A DNA stretch of 32,920 nucleotides from assembly GCA_902796425.1 (NCBI GenBank), contig CADBPC010000119.1, positions 1-32,920 of the forward strand, given 5' to 3'. The position numbers and the translations under genes are program-made. The notes beneath the pieces were generated by a model. It made no database searches and had not been told where the DNA came from. It saw only the letters and a list, made by a program, of their open reading frames with translations. The first letter of the stretch is position 1. The number at the start of each line of letters is the position of its first letter. This document shows, one piece after another, positions 18,099 through 25,569 of this stretch. This stretch comes from an uncultured Lachnospiraceae bacterium. Lineage in GTDB: Bacteria; Bacillota; Clostridia; Lachnospirales; Lachnospiraceae.

Positions 18099-18620
18099 TT
18101 ATCTTGGATTACACTTCTTGCAGGGCTCGTATCCGGCCGCTGTCACTTCCGCATAGGAAAGGTTCGTATCGCTCCGGTTCTTTGCCTTCATTGATGCAAC
18201 TGAAGAGCAGTCAGGGCGATGGAATTTTTTTGTGTTGGTATTCAGGACGTATGTGATTCCGGCAGCAGGCGGCTCCTGGGCAGATCCTGCTCTTGCTCCG
18301 ATAACGGACGCGGAAGCTCTGGCGCCTGCTCCCGCAGCGCCCGCGCTGACCGGGCCGGGATTACAGTTTTTGCAGGGAACATAGCCTGCAGCAAGGACTT
18401 CTTCATAAGACATGGTCGTATCGCTCCGGTTCTTGGCCTTAATTGAAGAAACGGACGAGCATTCTGGGTAGTGGAATTTCCCGGTGTTCGTATTCAGCAC
18501 ATATGTGATTTCTGCGGCATGGGCATCAAGGCTGCTGCCCGCCCCCGCAGCAAAGCAGAATCCTGTCAGAAGTGCAATACAAAGAACAGTATTAACGAAA
18601 TGAATCCATAGCTTTTTCAT
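18099..18620 (-). CDS. Secreted protein with two tandem Cys-rich YVLNTNT...PCKxCNP domains
   Basis: A 173-residue exported protein with an N-terminal signal peptide (KKLWIHFVNTVLCIALLTGF, cleavage likely near AHAAE). Two copies of a roughly 50-residue domain follow, each with YVLNTNTxKFHxPxCSSV, KxKNRSDT, SYxEVxAAGYxPC and KxCNP. They are joined by a Gly/Ala-rich linker of about 40 residues. Similar single domains occur at the ends of clostridial nucleases and surface proteins and resemble the metal-binding part of Ada; the three Cys and one His per copy suggest a zinc site, but the function is unknown. The ATG at 18620 is preceded by AGGGAG. The domains are also recognisable as a diverged direct repeat in the DNA, so the gene arose by internal duplication. 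Confidence 0.85.
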   Translation of the reverse strand: MKKLWIHFVNTVLCIALLTGFCFAAGAGSSLDAHAAEITYVLNTNTGKFHYPECSSVSSIKAKNRSDTTMSYEEVLAAGYVPCKNCNPGPVSAGAAGAGARASASVIGARAGSAQEPPAAGITYVLNTNTKKFHRPDCSSVASMKAKNRSDTNLSYAEVTAAGYEPCKKCNPR

Positions 18621-18689
18621 GATGTCATTCTCCCTCTAAGCCTGTTATCAAACTCATTTATACAGATTATTGCCGGATAAGGAGCGCCC

Positions 18690-19160
18690 TCATAAATCCT
18701 TAATATAGAACCGGTTCATGGTGCTGTGGACAACACTGTCCGGTCTCGGAATACTGCGGTAGCCGCACTTTTCGTACAAATGAAGAGCTGCTTCAAGATT
18801 TGTATGGGTTTCGAGATACATCTTCCGAAATCCCATTTCACGGGCTTTATTCTCGATATGATCCATAAGAACGTACCCGTAGCCCCTGCCCTTAACCGAA
18901 GGATCAAGATAGAGCTTCTGCAGTTCGCAGCAGTCTCCTTCAAAGCGGGCAAGTCCCACTCCGCCCGCAAGCTTTCCATATTCAAGGAAGCAGTAATATG
19001 CTCTGTCAGCGGGGTCTGCAAGATAAAACTCACTCAGGTGGTCCAGACCGGCATCATAATATACTGTCCCCGGAATATCCAGATGAAACTCCTCCAGATT
19101 CTTTCTGATCAGAGCCGCCAGCGGAGCGTCATATTCCTTCGAGATAACCTGAACCGTCAT
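18690..19160 (-). CDS. GNAT family N-acetyltransferase
   Basis: Predicted acetyl-CoA-dependent N-acyltransferase of 156 residues. The GNAT core is clear: ELQKLYLDPSVKGRGYGYVLMDHI holds the Q/RxxGxG/A-type acetyl-CoA site (KGRGYG), and the end YLETHTNLEAALHLYEKCGYR is the usual motif B. No signal peptide or extra domain is seen. The substrate cannot be predicted. The start ATG at 19160 is 74 bp after the EamA gene stop, with AAGG upstream, so it may be the third gene of the run beginning at 20161. Confidence 0.88.
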   Translation of the reverse strand: MTVQVISKEYDAPLAALIRKNLEEFHLDIPGTVYYDAGLDHLSEFYLADPADRAYYCFLEYGKLAGGVGLARFEGDCCELQKLYLDPSVKGRGYGYVLMDHIENKAREMGFRKMYLETHTNLEAALHLYEKCGYRSIPRPDSVVHSTMNRFYIKDL

Positions 19161-19234
19161 TATCCGTACCTTATCTTTTCAAACCAGACTTCGCCGCAGG
19201 AATGTCTCAACTTTTCTAACCTGGGCCTGCCCCT

Positions 19235-19651
19235 TTACAGTACCATCAGCAGTGTTCCGGCACCGATCAGGACGCATCCGATCACAGACTTCACATCCGC
19301 CTTCTCATGCAGGAAAACAAAAGCGAGCACAAGTGTGATGATTACGCTCAGTTTGTCGATCGGCACCACCTTTGATGCCTCGCCCATCTGAAGCGCTCTA
19401 TAGTAGCAGAGCCAGGAGGCACCGGTCGCAAGTCCGGACAGAATCAGGAACAGCCAACTCTTCGGGCTGATTTCCTTTATTCCTCCCTGTCCGCCGGTGA
19501 TAAAGACCATAACCCATGCAAAGGCCACTACAACCACCGTGCGGATCGCTGTCGCGAGATTGGAATTGACACCCTCAATTCCGATCTTTGCAAGAATTGA
19601 AGTCAGTGCCGCAAAAACCGCAGAGCCGAGCGCAAAAATAAACCATGTCAT
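19235..19651 (-). CDS. Single-domain EamA family (DMT) transporter
   Basis: Membrane protein of 138 residues with about five hydrophobic helices and one EamA unit; the end (FVFLHEKADVKSVIGCVLIGAGTLLM) is typical of the family. Most DMT exporters carry two such units in about 300 residues, so this half-size protein probably acts as a dimer. AAGGAGG lies 8 nt before the ATG, and the gene starts 12 bp after the upstream GNAT stop. The transported compound is unknown. Confidence 0.88.
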   Translation of the reverse strand: MTWFIFALGSAVFAALTSILAKIGIEGVNSNLATAIRTVVVVAFAWVMVFITGGQGGIKEISPKSWLFLILSGLATGASWLCYYRALQMGEASKVVPIDKLSVIITLVLAFVFLHEKADVKSVIGCVLIGAGTLLMVL

Positions 19652-19663
19652 AAAGATGCCTCC

Positions 19664-20161
19664 TTACATTTTTTCATAGGCAAATCTCGGATCTTTGTTC
19701 TCGCGCACATAGATAATGCCGCAGTACGTAAAGCCGAGTTTCTTAAGCAGGCTTTGCATGACCGTGTTATCCGCGTGAGTGTCGATCCTCAAATGTCTGC
19801 ACTCCGAGAAAGCCCATTCAAGACAGAACCTTCCGATCCCTCTTTCGGAATGATCTGTCGCGATCCTGTGGACCACTCCGTAGGAGTCGCCCCCGATCCA
19901 CCCGCCTTCCGTGATCTCTCTGTACGTAGGCTCGATGTCCTTCCCGTGGGTAAAGAAAAAAGTCCCCACGACGGTGCCGTCCTCATTTACGCACACATAG
20001 CTCTTATGAGCTTCGATATCCTTTTCGATCAGCTCCTGCGGTGGCCAGTTGGTAGTGCCCCACTGCTTCGGATTCCCATGCTCAGCCATAAACTGCCTTG
20101 CGTGGGAATACAGCTCCATAATCCTGTTAAGATCGCCTGTTTCTGAATGTCGTATTTTCAT
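19664..20161 (-). CDS. GNAT family N-acetyltransferase
   Basis: A 165-residue predicted N-acetyltransferase. Diagnostic parts are VVHRIATDHSERGIGRFCLEWAF, with the acetyl-CoA loop ERGIGR, and LRIDTHADNTVMQSLLKKLGF, the C-terminal motif; YCGIIYV follows. It heads a minus-strand run GNAT-EamA-GNAT with tight spacing to the transporter gene, so a small amine or amino-acid derivative that is acetylated and exported is one possibility, not shown by the sequence. It diverges from the GH3 gene. The ATG at 20161 has only a weak ribosome site. Confidence 0.87.
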   Translation of the reverse strand: MKIRHSETGDLNRIMELYSHARQFMAEHGNPKQWGTTNWPPQELIEKDIEAHKSYVCVNEDGTVVGTFFFTHGKDIEPTYREITEGGWIGGDSYGVVHRIATDHSERGIGRFCLEWAFSECRHLRIDTHADNTVMQSLLKKLGFTYCGIIYVRENKDPRFAYEKM

Positions 20162-20220
20162 CGTTCTTTCATTTTACACCTGCAAAGTCCTGTTGTCGTC
20201 CCCCGAGGTCCGCTAAAAAT

Positions 20221-20229
20221 TGCTATAAT
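20221..20229 (+). promoter_or_regulatory. Extended -10 promoter element for the GH3 gene
   Basis: TGCTATAAT fits the extended -10 pattern TGn-TATAAT. No good -35 box lies 17 bp upstream, as expected for extended -10 promoters. The start codon is about 40 bp downstream, behind an AAGGGGG ribosome site. Confidence 0.6.
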
Positions 20230-20268
20230 TGTAATGAATTATATTTCCGGAAAGGGGGCTTATTCCAC

Positions 20269-22326
20269 ATGTTCAATTATGGTATATCCCGAAATCTTAA
20301 GCTTACGAAAAGCTTTTCAAGAGCAGCCGCCACGCTTGCCGCAGTCTCTGCCGCACTTGCAGTATTCTCAGGCCATGTCTATGGAGCACAGCTTCCTGCG
20401 GCACAGGATGCAGCAGTAACGGAGGAAAAAATGACTTCAGACACAAAAAACGGCACAAAACTGACCGCAGATACAGCTGCAGCTTCCGAACGAATCAATA
20501 AAATTCTTGCGGGAATGACGCTTGAAGAAAAGGCGGGCCAGATGGTCATCGCAGATTTCCGTAACTGGAGGGAAAACCCGAAGGACAAGAACTCTGCGGC
20601 GGTGAATGTAACTGACCTCCCTGAAGCAGTCAAAGAGGCGATCCGAAATGATTATTTCGGCGGTATCATCCTGTTTGCGGAAAACTGCACGGAAAATGAC
20701 AAAACCCTCGCTCTCGTTAATCAGATGCAGCTGGCAAATGCTGAGTCCGGGCGTGCAAATCCGATCCCGCTCCTGATTGCAATTGACCAGGAAGGCGGCG
20801 CGGTCACAAGGCTCGGCGAGGGCACCGTCTGGCCCGGCAATATGGCTCTTGCCGCAACCGGCGACCCGGCAAACGCAAAAACAGCGGCATACGGCATTGG
20901 GACGGAGCTGAAAGCACTCGGCATCAATACGGATTTTGCACCGGTCGTTGATGTAAACAATGACCCGCGCAATCCTGTCATCGGTGTCCGCTCCTTCTCG
21001 GATGATCCGGCAGTTGTCAGAGAGTACGGCGTCAGTTTCCTTGCCGGTCTTCAGGAAAACGGGACAATCTCATCTCTCAAGCACTTCCCCGGTCACGGAG
21101 ATGTCGAAACCGACAGCCACACCGGGTTCCCTGTGGTGGACAAGACCTATGATGAACTGAAGAAATGCGAGCTTATCCCGTTCCAGGCGGCAATCGATGC
21201 CGGCGCTGACATGGTAATGACCGCGCACATCCAGTATCCGAAGATTGATAACAGAACCTACACCTCAATCTCCACGGGAGGAAAGGTATATTATCCCGCA
21301 ACCCTTTCTGATAAGATTCTGAAGGATATCCTGAGAAAAGACATGGGATTTGAAGGTGTCATCGTCTCCGATGCCCTTAATATGGCAGCGATTGCGGATA
21401 ACTTTGCCCTGGAAGATGTGACCCTCATGGCTTTAAACGCCGGGATTGACATGTTCCTGATGCCTGTACCGGTTAACGACCGGACGACCCTGGCCGCTCT
21501 TGAAGCCTTTATTCATGGCATCTGTGAAAAGGTAGCAGACGGAACCATCCCGGAGAGCAGACTTGACGAGTCGGTATTAAGAATACTCGAAATGAAGGAA
21601 AAACACGGGCTTCTGGACGAGAGATATGTACCTTCCGCAAATTTAGACAGCCGCACCCTTTCGGGGCTTGTGGGAAGCTCCGAATACCGCGGGCTCGACT
21701 GGGAGCTTTGCAGTAAGTCCATAACGCTTCTTAAGAATGAAAATGATGTCCTTCCCCTTAAGCCTGCTGCCGGTGAGACTGTTCTTTTCCTCTACACCGC
21801 GGCCAGCAGAATAGCCTCTGCGGACTATGCCCGCCAAAGACTTATAGACGAAGGTATCCTGTCCGGGGATGTCACTTTTAACTCCCTGGTATGCAGCGCA
21901 GATACCGCAGCTGAATGTGAGGCCGCTGTGAGCAATGCCGATTATGTCGTTGCCGTCTCAACCGTGTTTGGCACCTCTGAACTCAATCCGACCGGCGAAT
22001 CCGGAAAGACTTCCGCCCTGCTGGACAGTCTTCTTCAAAAGACAAAGGCGGAGAATAAGCCCTTCGTGCTTATAAGCACTTACCTCCCCTATGATGCAGC
22101 CCGGTATCCCGGCGCGGATGCAATCCTTCTGACCTTCGGATCCAAGCCTCTGCGCGCTCTTCCGGAAGGAAATGCTTCTGTAGGACTGAATATTCCCGCG
22201 GCGGTCTGCGGGATTTTCGGAGAATATGAATTCTCGGGAAGACTTCCGGTAGACATTCCCGCACTGGACAGTAATTATCAGCTGACAGACGAGATTCTCT
22301 ATCACCGTGAGATATCCCATAATTGA
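20269..22326 (+). CDS. Secreted GH3 beta-N-acetylhexosaminidase (NagZ-like)
   Basis: Predicted to remove N-acetylglucosamine, acting on peptidoglycan fragments or other GlcNAc-containing glycans outside the cytoplasm. The 685 residues start with a signal peptide (hydrophobic AAATLAAVSAALAVFSG, likely cut after VYGA). The catalytic NagZ-type signature KHFPGHGDVETDSHTGFP is at 271-288, with the Asp/His acid-base dyad D282-H284, and the nucleophile is D368 in VIVSDALNM. A C-terminal alpha/beta domain as in Bacillus NagZ follows from about residue 430. AAGGGGG is 10 nt before the ATG. The gene is alone on its strand, divergent from a GNAT gene and convergent with brnTA. Both ends of the coding region carry a near-identical inverted repeat. 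Confidence 0.93.
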   Translation: MFNYGISRNLKLTKSFSRAAATLAAVSAALAVFSGHVYGAQLPAAQDAAVTEEKMTSDTKNGTKLTADTAAASERINKILAGMTLEEKAGQMVIADFRNWRENPKDKNSAAVNVTDLPEAVKEAIRNDYFGGIILFAENCTENDKTLALVNQMQLANAESGRANPIPLLIAIDQEGGAVTRLGEGTVWPGNMALAATGDPANAKTAAYGIGTELKALGINTDFAPVVDVNNDPRNPVIGVRSFSDDPAVVREYGVSFLAGLQENGTISSLKHFPGHGDVETDSHTGFPVVDKTYDELKKCELIPFQAAIDAGADMVMTAHIQYPKIDNRTYTSISTGGKVYYPATLSDKILKDILRKDMGFEGVIVSDALNMAAIADNFALEDVTLMALNAGIDMFLMPVPVNDRTTLAALEAFIHGICEKVADGTIPESRLDESVLRILEMKEKHGLLDERYVPSANLDSRTLSGLVGSSEYRGLDWELCSKSITLLKNENDVLPLKPAAGETVLFLYTAASRIASADYARQRLIDEGILSGDVTFNSLVCSADTAAECEAAVSNADYVVAVSTVFGTSELNPTGESGKTSALLDSLLQKTKAENKPFVLISTYLPYDAARYPGADAILLTFGSKPLRALPEGNASVGLNIPAAVCGIFGEYEFSGRLPVDIPALDSNYQLTDEILYHREISHN
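20272..20288 (+). repeat. Left arm of the inverted repeat bounding the GH3 gene
   Basis: TTCAATTATGGTATATC, starting 3 bp into the coding sequence. It matches the reverse complement of 22311-22327 at 16 of 17 positions. Confidence 0.85.
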
Positions 22327-22327
22327 A
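22311..22327 (-). repeat. Right arm of the inverted repeat bounding the GH3 gene
   Basis: Read on the minus strand this is TTCAATTATGGGATATC. It spans the last codons and stop of the GH3 gene and differs from the left arm by one base. Both arms translate as FNYGIS in their own outward-to-inward frame, with only third-position differences. Confidence 0.85.
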
Positions 22328-22364
22328 TACATCGGTACAGTTCACTCACTGACAACTATAATGT

Positions 22365-22399
22365 TCAAGCACAGCTATATCCGGATACGCTGTGCTTGA
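22365..22399. repeat. Intergenic hairpin between GH3 and brnA
   Basis: TCAAGCACAGC and GCTGTGCTTGA form a perfect 11-bp stem around a 13-base loop that itself contains the palindrome TATCCGGATA. It lies 38 bp past the GH3 stop and 9 bp past the brnA stop (minus strand). It has no T-run on either side, so it is a weak bidirectional terminator candidate or a REP-like element. Confidence 0.7.
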
Positions 22400-22408
22400 C
22401 TTGTCCTT

Positions 22409-22723
22409 CTATAAATACTTACTCAATGCCGAAGGATCATTCAGGACACTCTCAACAATCCGGCTTAATATCCCACTGTATCCCTTTCCCAAAGCCTTTG
22501 CTTTCCGGATTGCCTGTGGTGTAAGCCGTAAAGTAACATTTTGTCTTCTGCGGTCTGCGCTTTTGCTCTCATGCACTCTGCGCATTAACATCAATTGCTC
22601 ATCTGTTAATTCGGGATTATCCTCATCTGCGATTACCGGATGTTTTGCAGCTTTCTTAATCATCATAATCTGATCATTTGTTAGATTCTGATCCGGATTC
22701 AAAACATATTTTTTAACTGCCAT
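22409..22723 (-). CDS. brnA: BrnA-type antitoxin
   Basis: A 104-residue predicted antitoxin that should neutralise BrnT and repress the shared promoter. The C-terminal half (VTLRLTPQAIRKAKALGKGY followed by SGILSRIVESVLND) is the BrnA/CopG-like DNA-binding part. The N-terminal half (LTDEQLMLMRRVHE and a related earlier DQNLTNDQIMMIKKAAKH) is a short charged toxin-binding region with two similar segments. The ATG at 22723 lies inside the end of the toxin gene (11-bp overlap), the normal toxin-first order of brnTA modules. Confidence 0.88.
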   Translation of the reverse strand: MAVKKYVLNPDQNLTNDQIMMIKKAAKHPVIADEDNPELTDEQLMLMRRVHESKSADRRRQNVTLRLTPQAIRKAKALGKGYSGILSRIVESVLNDPSALSKYL

Positions 22724-22988
22724 AATAAATTACCTTTTCTTTCTTCGTTGCGATTCTGGCGGAAATAATCCTAAGCACATCGGAACGATCGGTATATACA
22801 ACTGTCAGAACGTCCCCAACAAAGCCAATTGTTATATAGCGTTCTTCATCCGCTGTACTGTGTTTTTCATCATAGTATTCCAGTCGATCTGGATCCAAAA
22901 ACACATGGCTCGCTGTCGCAAAATCGATCCCATGTTTGGCAATATTAATCTGCTCCTTCTCTTCATCCCATTCAAATTGTAAGGCCAT
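22713..22988 (-). CDS. brnT: BrnT-type ribonuclease toxin
   Basis: A 91-residue type II toxin of the RelE-like BrnT family, predicted to cleave mRNA and slow growth under stress. Family features are the opening FEWDEEKEQINIAKHGIDFATA, then FLDPDRLEYYDEKHS, EERYITIGFVGD and the end RIISARIATKKEKVIYY, whose RxxSxRxAxxxE pattern contains the proposed catalytic residues. All look intact. GAGGT is 6 nt before the ATG. A candidate promoter (TTGCTT, 16 bp, TATATT) lies just upstream. Confidence 0.92.
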   Translation of the reverse strand: MALQFEWDEEKEQINIAKHGIDFATASHVFLDPDRLEYYDEKHSTADEERYITIGFVGDVLTVVYTDRSDVLRIISARIATKKEKVIYYGS

Positions 22989-23011
22989 ACTGATACCTCG
23001 CTGTCAATATA

Positions 23012-23039
23012 AATATAACAATAACAGCAGAAAAAGCAA
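23012..23039 (-). promoter_or_regulatory. Candidate brnTA promoter
   Basis: On the minus strand TTGCTT (23039-23034), a 16-bp spacer and TATATT (23017-23012). The -35 box overlaps the terminator stem of the upstream GH2 gene. A second TATATT at 23011-23006 is an alternative -10. No clear operator palindrome for BrnA was recognised. Confidence 0.5.
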
Positions 23040-23060
23040 TGCATTTTGCATTGCTTTTTT
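23031..23060 (-). terminator. Bidirectional-looking terminator after the GH2 gene
   Basis: AAAAAGCAATGCA and TGCATTGCTTTTT form a perfect 13-bp stem with a 3-base loop, with T-runs on both strands. It lies 40 bp past the GH2 stop on the minus strand. Confidence 0.88.
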
Positions 23061-23099
23061 GCTTCCTTATTATCCGCCTCTACGGCGTCGTATTCAGCT

Positions 23100-25349
23100 T
23101 TATTCCACCGGCTTGGCAATCTCGTTGAGCTTTGCATTGAGTGCAAGGAGGTCTTCCTTGGTGATCTCCATCTTGTGGCCGAAGCTCCCGGATGCCTCCG
23201 CGTTTGCAAGGCGCAGCACGGTCAGGGTCATGAGGAGGTTGACCAATCCGCCGCCCTTTCCGGATTCCTTATCCGGGAGTGCGGGTCCCAGCAGCTCGTA
23301 GAGTGCGTCCTTTGCCTCCGGTACGCGGAAGATGTCCTTGATTGTATCGTTGAGGCTGTAGTAACCCTCCGGCGCCGTGATATCGAACCAGTTCAGGATG
23401 ATTCCGGGATCCTTCATCACGTACGCAGGATTTTGTTTCTCAACCCGGCGGATGACGGCGGTATCCTCGCACCCGCCGGCGACCGCGCGCAGCTCACTTA
23501 CACCCTCGTTCGGGATCATGAAGGTAAAGAACTGCTTCTCGGTGTCATTAACTCCGACGCTCTTTCCGTTCACAAACAGTTCGACACTCGGCTGATTGGA
23601 ATAGACACGGATCTTTGTTACCTCTTCATGTCTGTCCACATAGCGCTTGCCTGCGATATGGACGAAGGGCTCGTCGGAGAGCCATGCCTTGTAGGCATAG
23701 TAGGAATCCTTCTTATACTTTCTGTCGATCGTGACAAGGCCCTTGCGGTTCTGTCCCTTTCCGCCGCCCTCGGCTCTCCTGTCCGCACCGAAGTCAAACA
23801 TGTTCCAGACATGTGTTGCCCACAGCCAGGGTCTTTCCTGGATCTGGCGGATCAGGATCTCGTGATACAGCGCCTGATACTCCTCGGTGTAGTCACCCTT
23901 TCTCGGGTTATCCGTATGCCAGTCGAGCGCCTCGCACCCGTACTCGGAAAGGCCGAGCGCCTGATCCGGATGCAGAGCGTGGATGTGGTCGAGCACTGCT
24001 CCGTTATCCTCCGCCTTGCCCTCATACCAGCCGAGGTAATAATTGTAGGAAATCACATCCGGCAGGAAGGTGATCTCCTCCTCCGGGGCGCAGTTGCCGA
24101 TATAGGCCATAACTGTCGGCCTTGTGGAATCCATCTTATGAACAAGATCGTTCAGGATCCTGTGATTCTCCATCAGGTCTTCGGAGATGCCTCCCATGGT
24201 GATTTCATTGGAAAGTCCCCAGACGACGATCGAAGGATGATTGTAATTCTGCGTGATCAGCTCCTTCATCTGGCTGATGGTGTTTTCCCTTGCCTCCGGC
24301 ATATGCTGGGAAATATAAGGGATCTCCGCCCAGACGACGATTCCTCTCTCATCGCAGAGGTCATAGAAGAACTGGCTGTGCTGATAATGCGCGAGCCTTA
24401 TGGTGTTCGCACCCATCTCACAGATCAGATCCATGTCAGTGATCTGATCCTCATGGGAAATCGCGTTGCCCTTCTCCCACAGATCCTGATGACGCGCAAC
24501 GCCACGAAGCGGATAGATTTCTCCGTTCAGAATGAATCCCTTGTCGCGGTCAATCACAAAACTCCTGACGCCGAATCTTGAGCACACGCAGTCGATGGCT
24601 TCGCTGTCTTCGTTCTCACTCCCGAGAATGCTGACCTTTGCACTGTAAAGATAAGGATCCTTCCTGCCGTTCCAGAGATGAACATCCTTCACGTTCATTG
24701 TGATGTCATTTGCAGCCTCTGCCGGCGCCTCACACTTTGCCACACAGTTGCCCTCTGCGTCAAAAATCTCGGCAAGGAGCGTTCCCTGCGGCGCTCTGAC
24801 CCAGGTCTGAATGCGGATGTCCGCACTGCCGTCCTCAAGCACTGCCGGTGTTACAGCAAGCCCGCACCCGCCATAGCTGTCGAGGTCAAAATGAGTATCG
24901 CTGACTGCGATAATGGATACGTCCCGGTACATGCCGCCGTAGAACGTAAAGTCCGCATTCTGAGGATAAACCGTCCTGGAAGGACTGTTGTCCACGGCAA
25001 CAACCACAAGGCTCTTCTCGCCGATGCAGTCCGTAATATCGGCGCGCCAGGTGGAATAACCGCCGTCATGCGATGCTATAAGCTTCCCGTCAATATACAG
25101 TGAGGCCGATGCATTCGTTCCGTCAAACTGCAGATAATAGCGGTCTGCCTCCGGAAGGTCCGCGCGGACAAGCTCCTTTGCGTAATAGCAGGTTCCGCGG
25201 TAATAATCATCTCCGCCGTCCTGCCCGTCGATTCCGTTCCACGAGTGCGGCACATTGACATAATCCCACCGCTCCGGCATCACCTCAGGCACCGCGTCCG
25301 CGTTTTTCGTAAAAGCCCACTTCCTGTTCCAGTTAATAATATGTCGCAT
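23100..25349 (-). CDS. GH2 beta-galactosidase-type glycosidase with extra C-terminal helical domain
   Basis: Predicted retaining beta-galactosidase of 749 residues. An N-terminal jelly-roll sugar-binding domain (DGTNASASLYIDG) is followed by an immunoglobulin-like domain and a TIM barrel with the RHQD motif, the acid/base in WGLSNE (E382) and the nucleophile in LSEYG (E469). A small beta domain (VELFVNGKSVG) follows. The last 88 or so residues (from EGYYSLNDTIKDIF) are a helical tail of the kind attached to several Lachnospiraceae glycosidases. There is no signal peptide, so it should be cytoplasmic. The ATG at 25349 has AAAGGGG at about 6 nt; a longer frame from 25415 lacks such support. Activity on beta-galactosides is inferred from the family. 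Confidence 0.92.
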   Translation of the reverse strand: MRHIINWNRKWAFTKNADAVPEVMPERWDYVNVPHSWNGIDGQDGGDDYYRGTCYYAKELVRADLPEADRYYLQFDGTNASASLYIDGKLIASHDGGYSTWRADITDCIGEKSLVVVAVDNSPSRTVYPQNADFTFYGGMYRDVSIIAVSDTHFDLDSYGGCGLAVTPAVLEDGSADIRIQTWVRAPQGTLLAEIFDAEGNCVAKCEAPAEAANDITMNVKDVHLWNGRKDPYLYSAKVSILGSENEDSEAIDCVCSRFGVRSFVIDRDKGFILNGEIYPLRGVARHQDLWEKGNAISHEDQITDMDLICEMGANTIRLAHYQHSQFFYDLCDERGIVVWAEIPYISQHMPEARENTISQMKELITQNYNHPSIVVWGLSNEITMGGISEDLMENHRILNDLVHKMDSTRPTVMAYIGNCAPEEEITFLPDVISYNYYLGWYEGKAEDNGAVLDHIHALHPDQALGLSEYGCEALDWHTDNPRKGDYTEEYQALYHEILIRQIQERPWLWATHVWNMFDFGADRRAEGGGKGQNRKGLVTIDRKYKKDSYYAYKAWLSDEPFVHIAGKRYVDRHEEVTKIRVYSNQPSVELFVNGKSVGVNDTEKQFFTFMIPNEGVSELRAVAGGCEDTAVIRRVEKQNPAYVMKDPGIILNWFDITAPEGYYSLNDTIKDIFRVPEAKDALYELLGPALPDKESGKGGGLVNLLMTLTVLRLANAEASGSFGHKMEITKEDLLALNAKLNEIAKPVE

Positions 25350-25378
25350 TGATTTCCCCTTTACACTAAATAGTTTTT

Positions 25379-25411
25379 CAATACAGGTTATGCAGCATGT
25401 ATTGCGATACA
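25379..25411. promoter_or_regulatory. Candidate operator: three TGTAT/ATACA half-sites before the GH2 gene
   Basis: CAATACA (25379-25385) and TGTATTG (25398-25404) form a 7-bp inverted repeat, and TGTATTGCGATACA (25398-25411) is a second, overlapping one. They lie 30-62 bp upstream of the GH2 start and just downstream of a plausible minus-strand promoter (TTGGAA, 17 bp, TAAAAT), a normal position for a repressor site. Confidence 0.5.
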
Positions 25412-25473
25412 GCACATTTCTATTTTATAGATAAATATATGGAATTCCAAGTGGCCCTGTTTATTGCTTCGTG

Positions 25474-25516
25474 AAAAAAGCACAGACTGTTCCGTGATCC
25501 GGATACAATCTGTGCT
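25474..25516 (-). terminator. Intrinsic terminator after the DUF4097 gene
   Basis: Read on the minus strand, AGCACAGA and TCTGTGCT enclose a 22-base loop with a further CCGGA/TTCCG-type pairing, followed by TTTTTT. It lies 53 bp past the DUF4097 stop. It shares sequence with the hairpins at 22365 and 32638. Confidence 0.8.
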
Positions 25517-25569
25517 GAAAGCGGTAATAATACTAGTTTATCTGAAAGTGAGGACGCTGCCGGTTTTGA

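Noticed and set aside
17737-18156. An open plus-strand frame running through all four 84-bp repeats, giving repeated peptides
   Set aside because: It has no ATG with a ribosome site at its beginning, the peptide repeat changes completely at the 85-bp unit although the DNA is conserved, and it runs into the end of the minus-strand secreted-protein gene.
18690-20161. A mobile resistance cassette made of the two GNAT genes and the EamA gene
   Set aside because: No transposase, integrase, terminal repeats or clear base-composition change surrounds them; they look like ordinary chromosomal genes.
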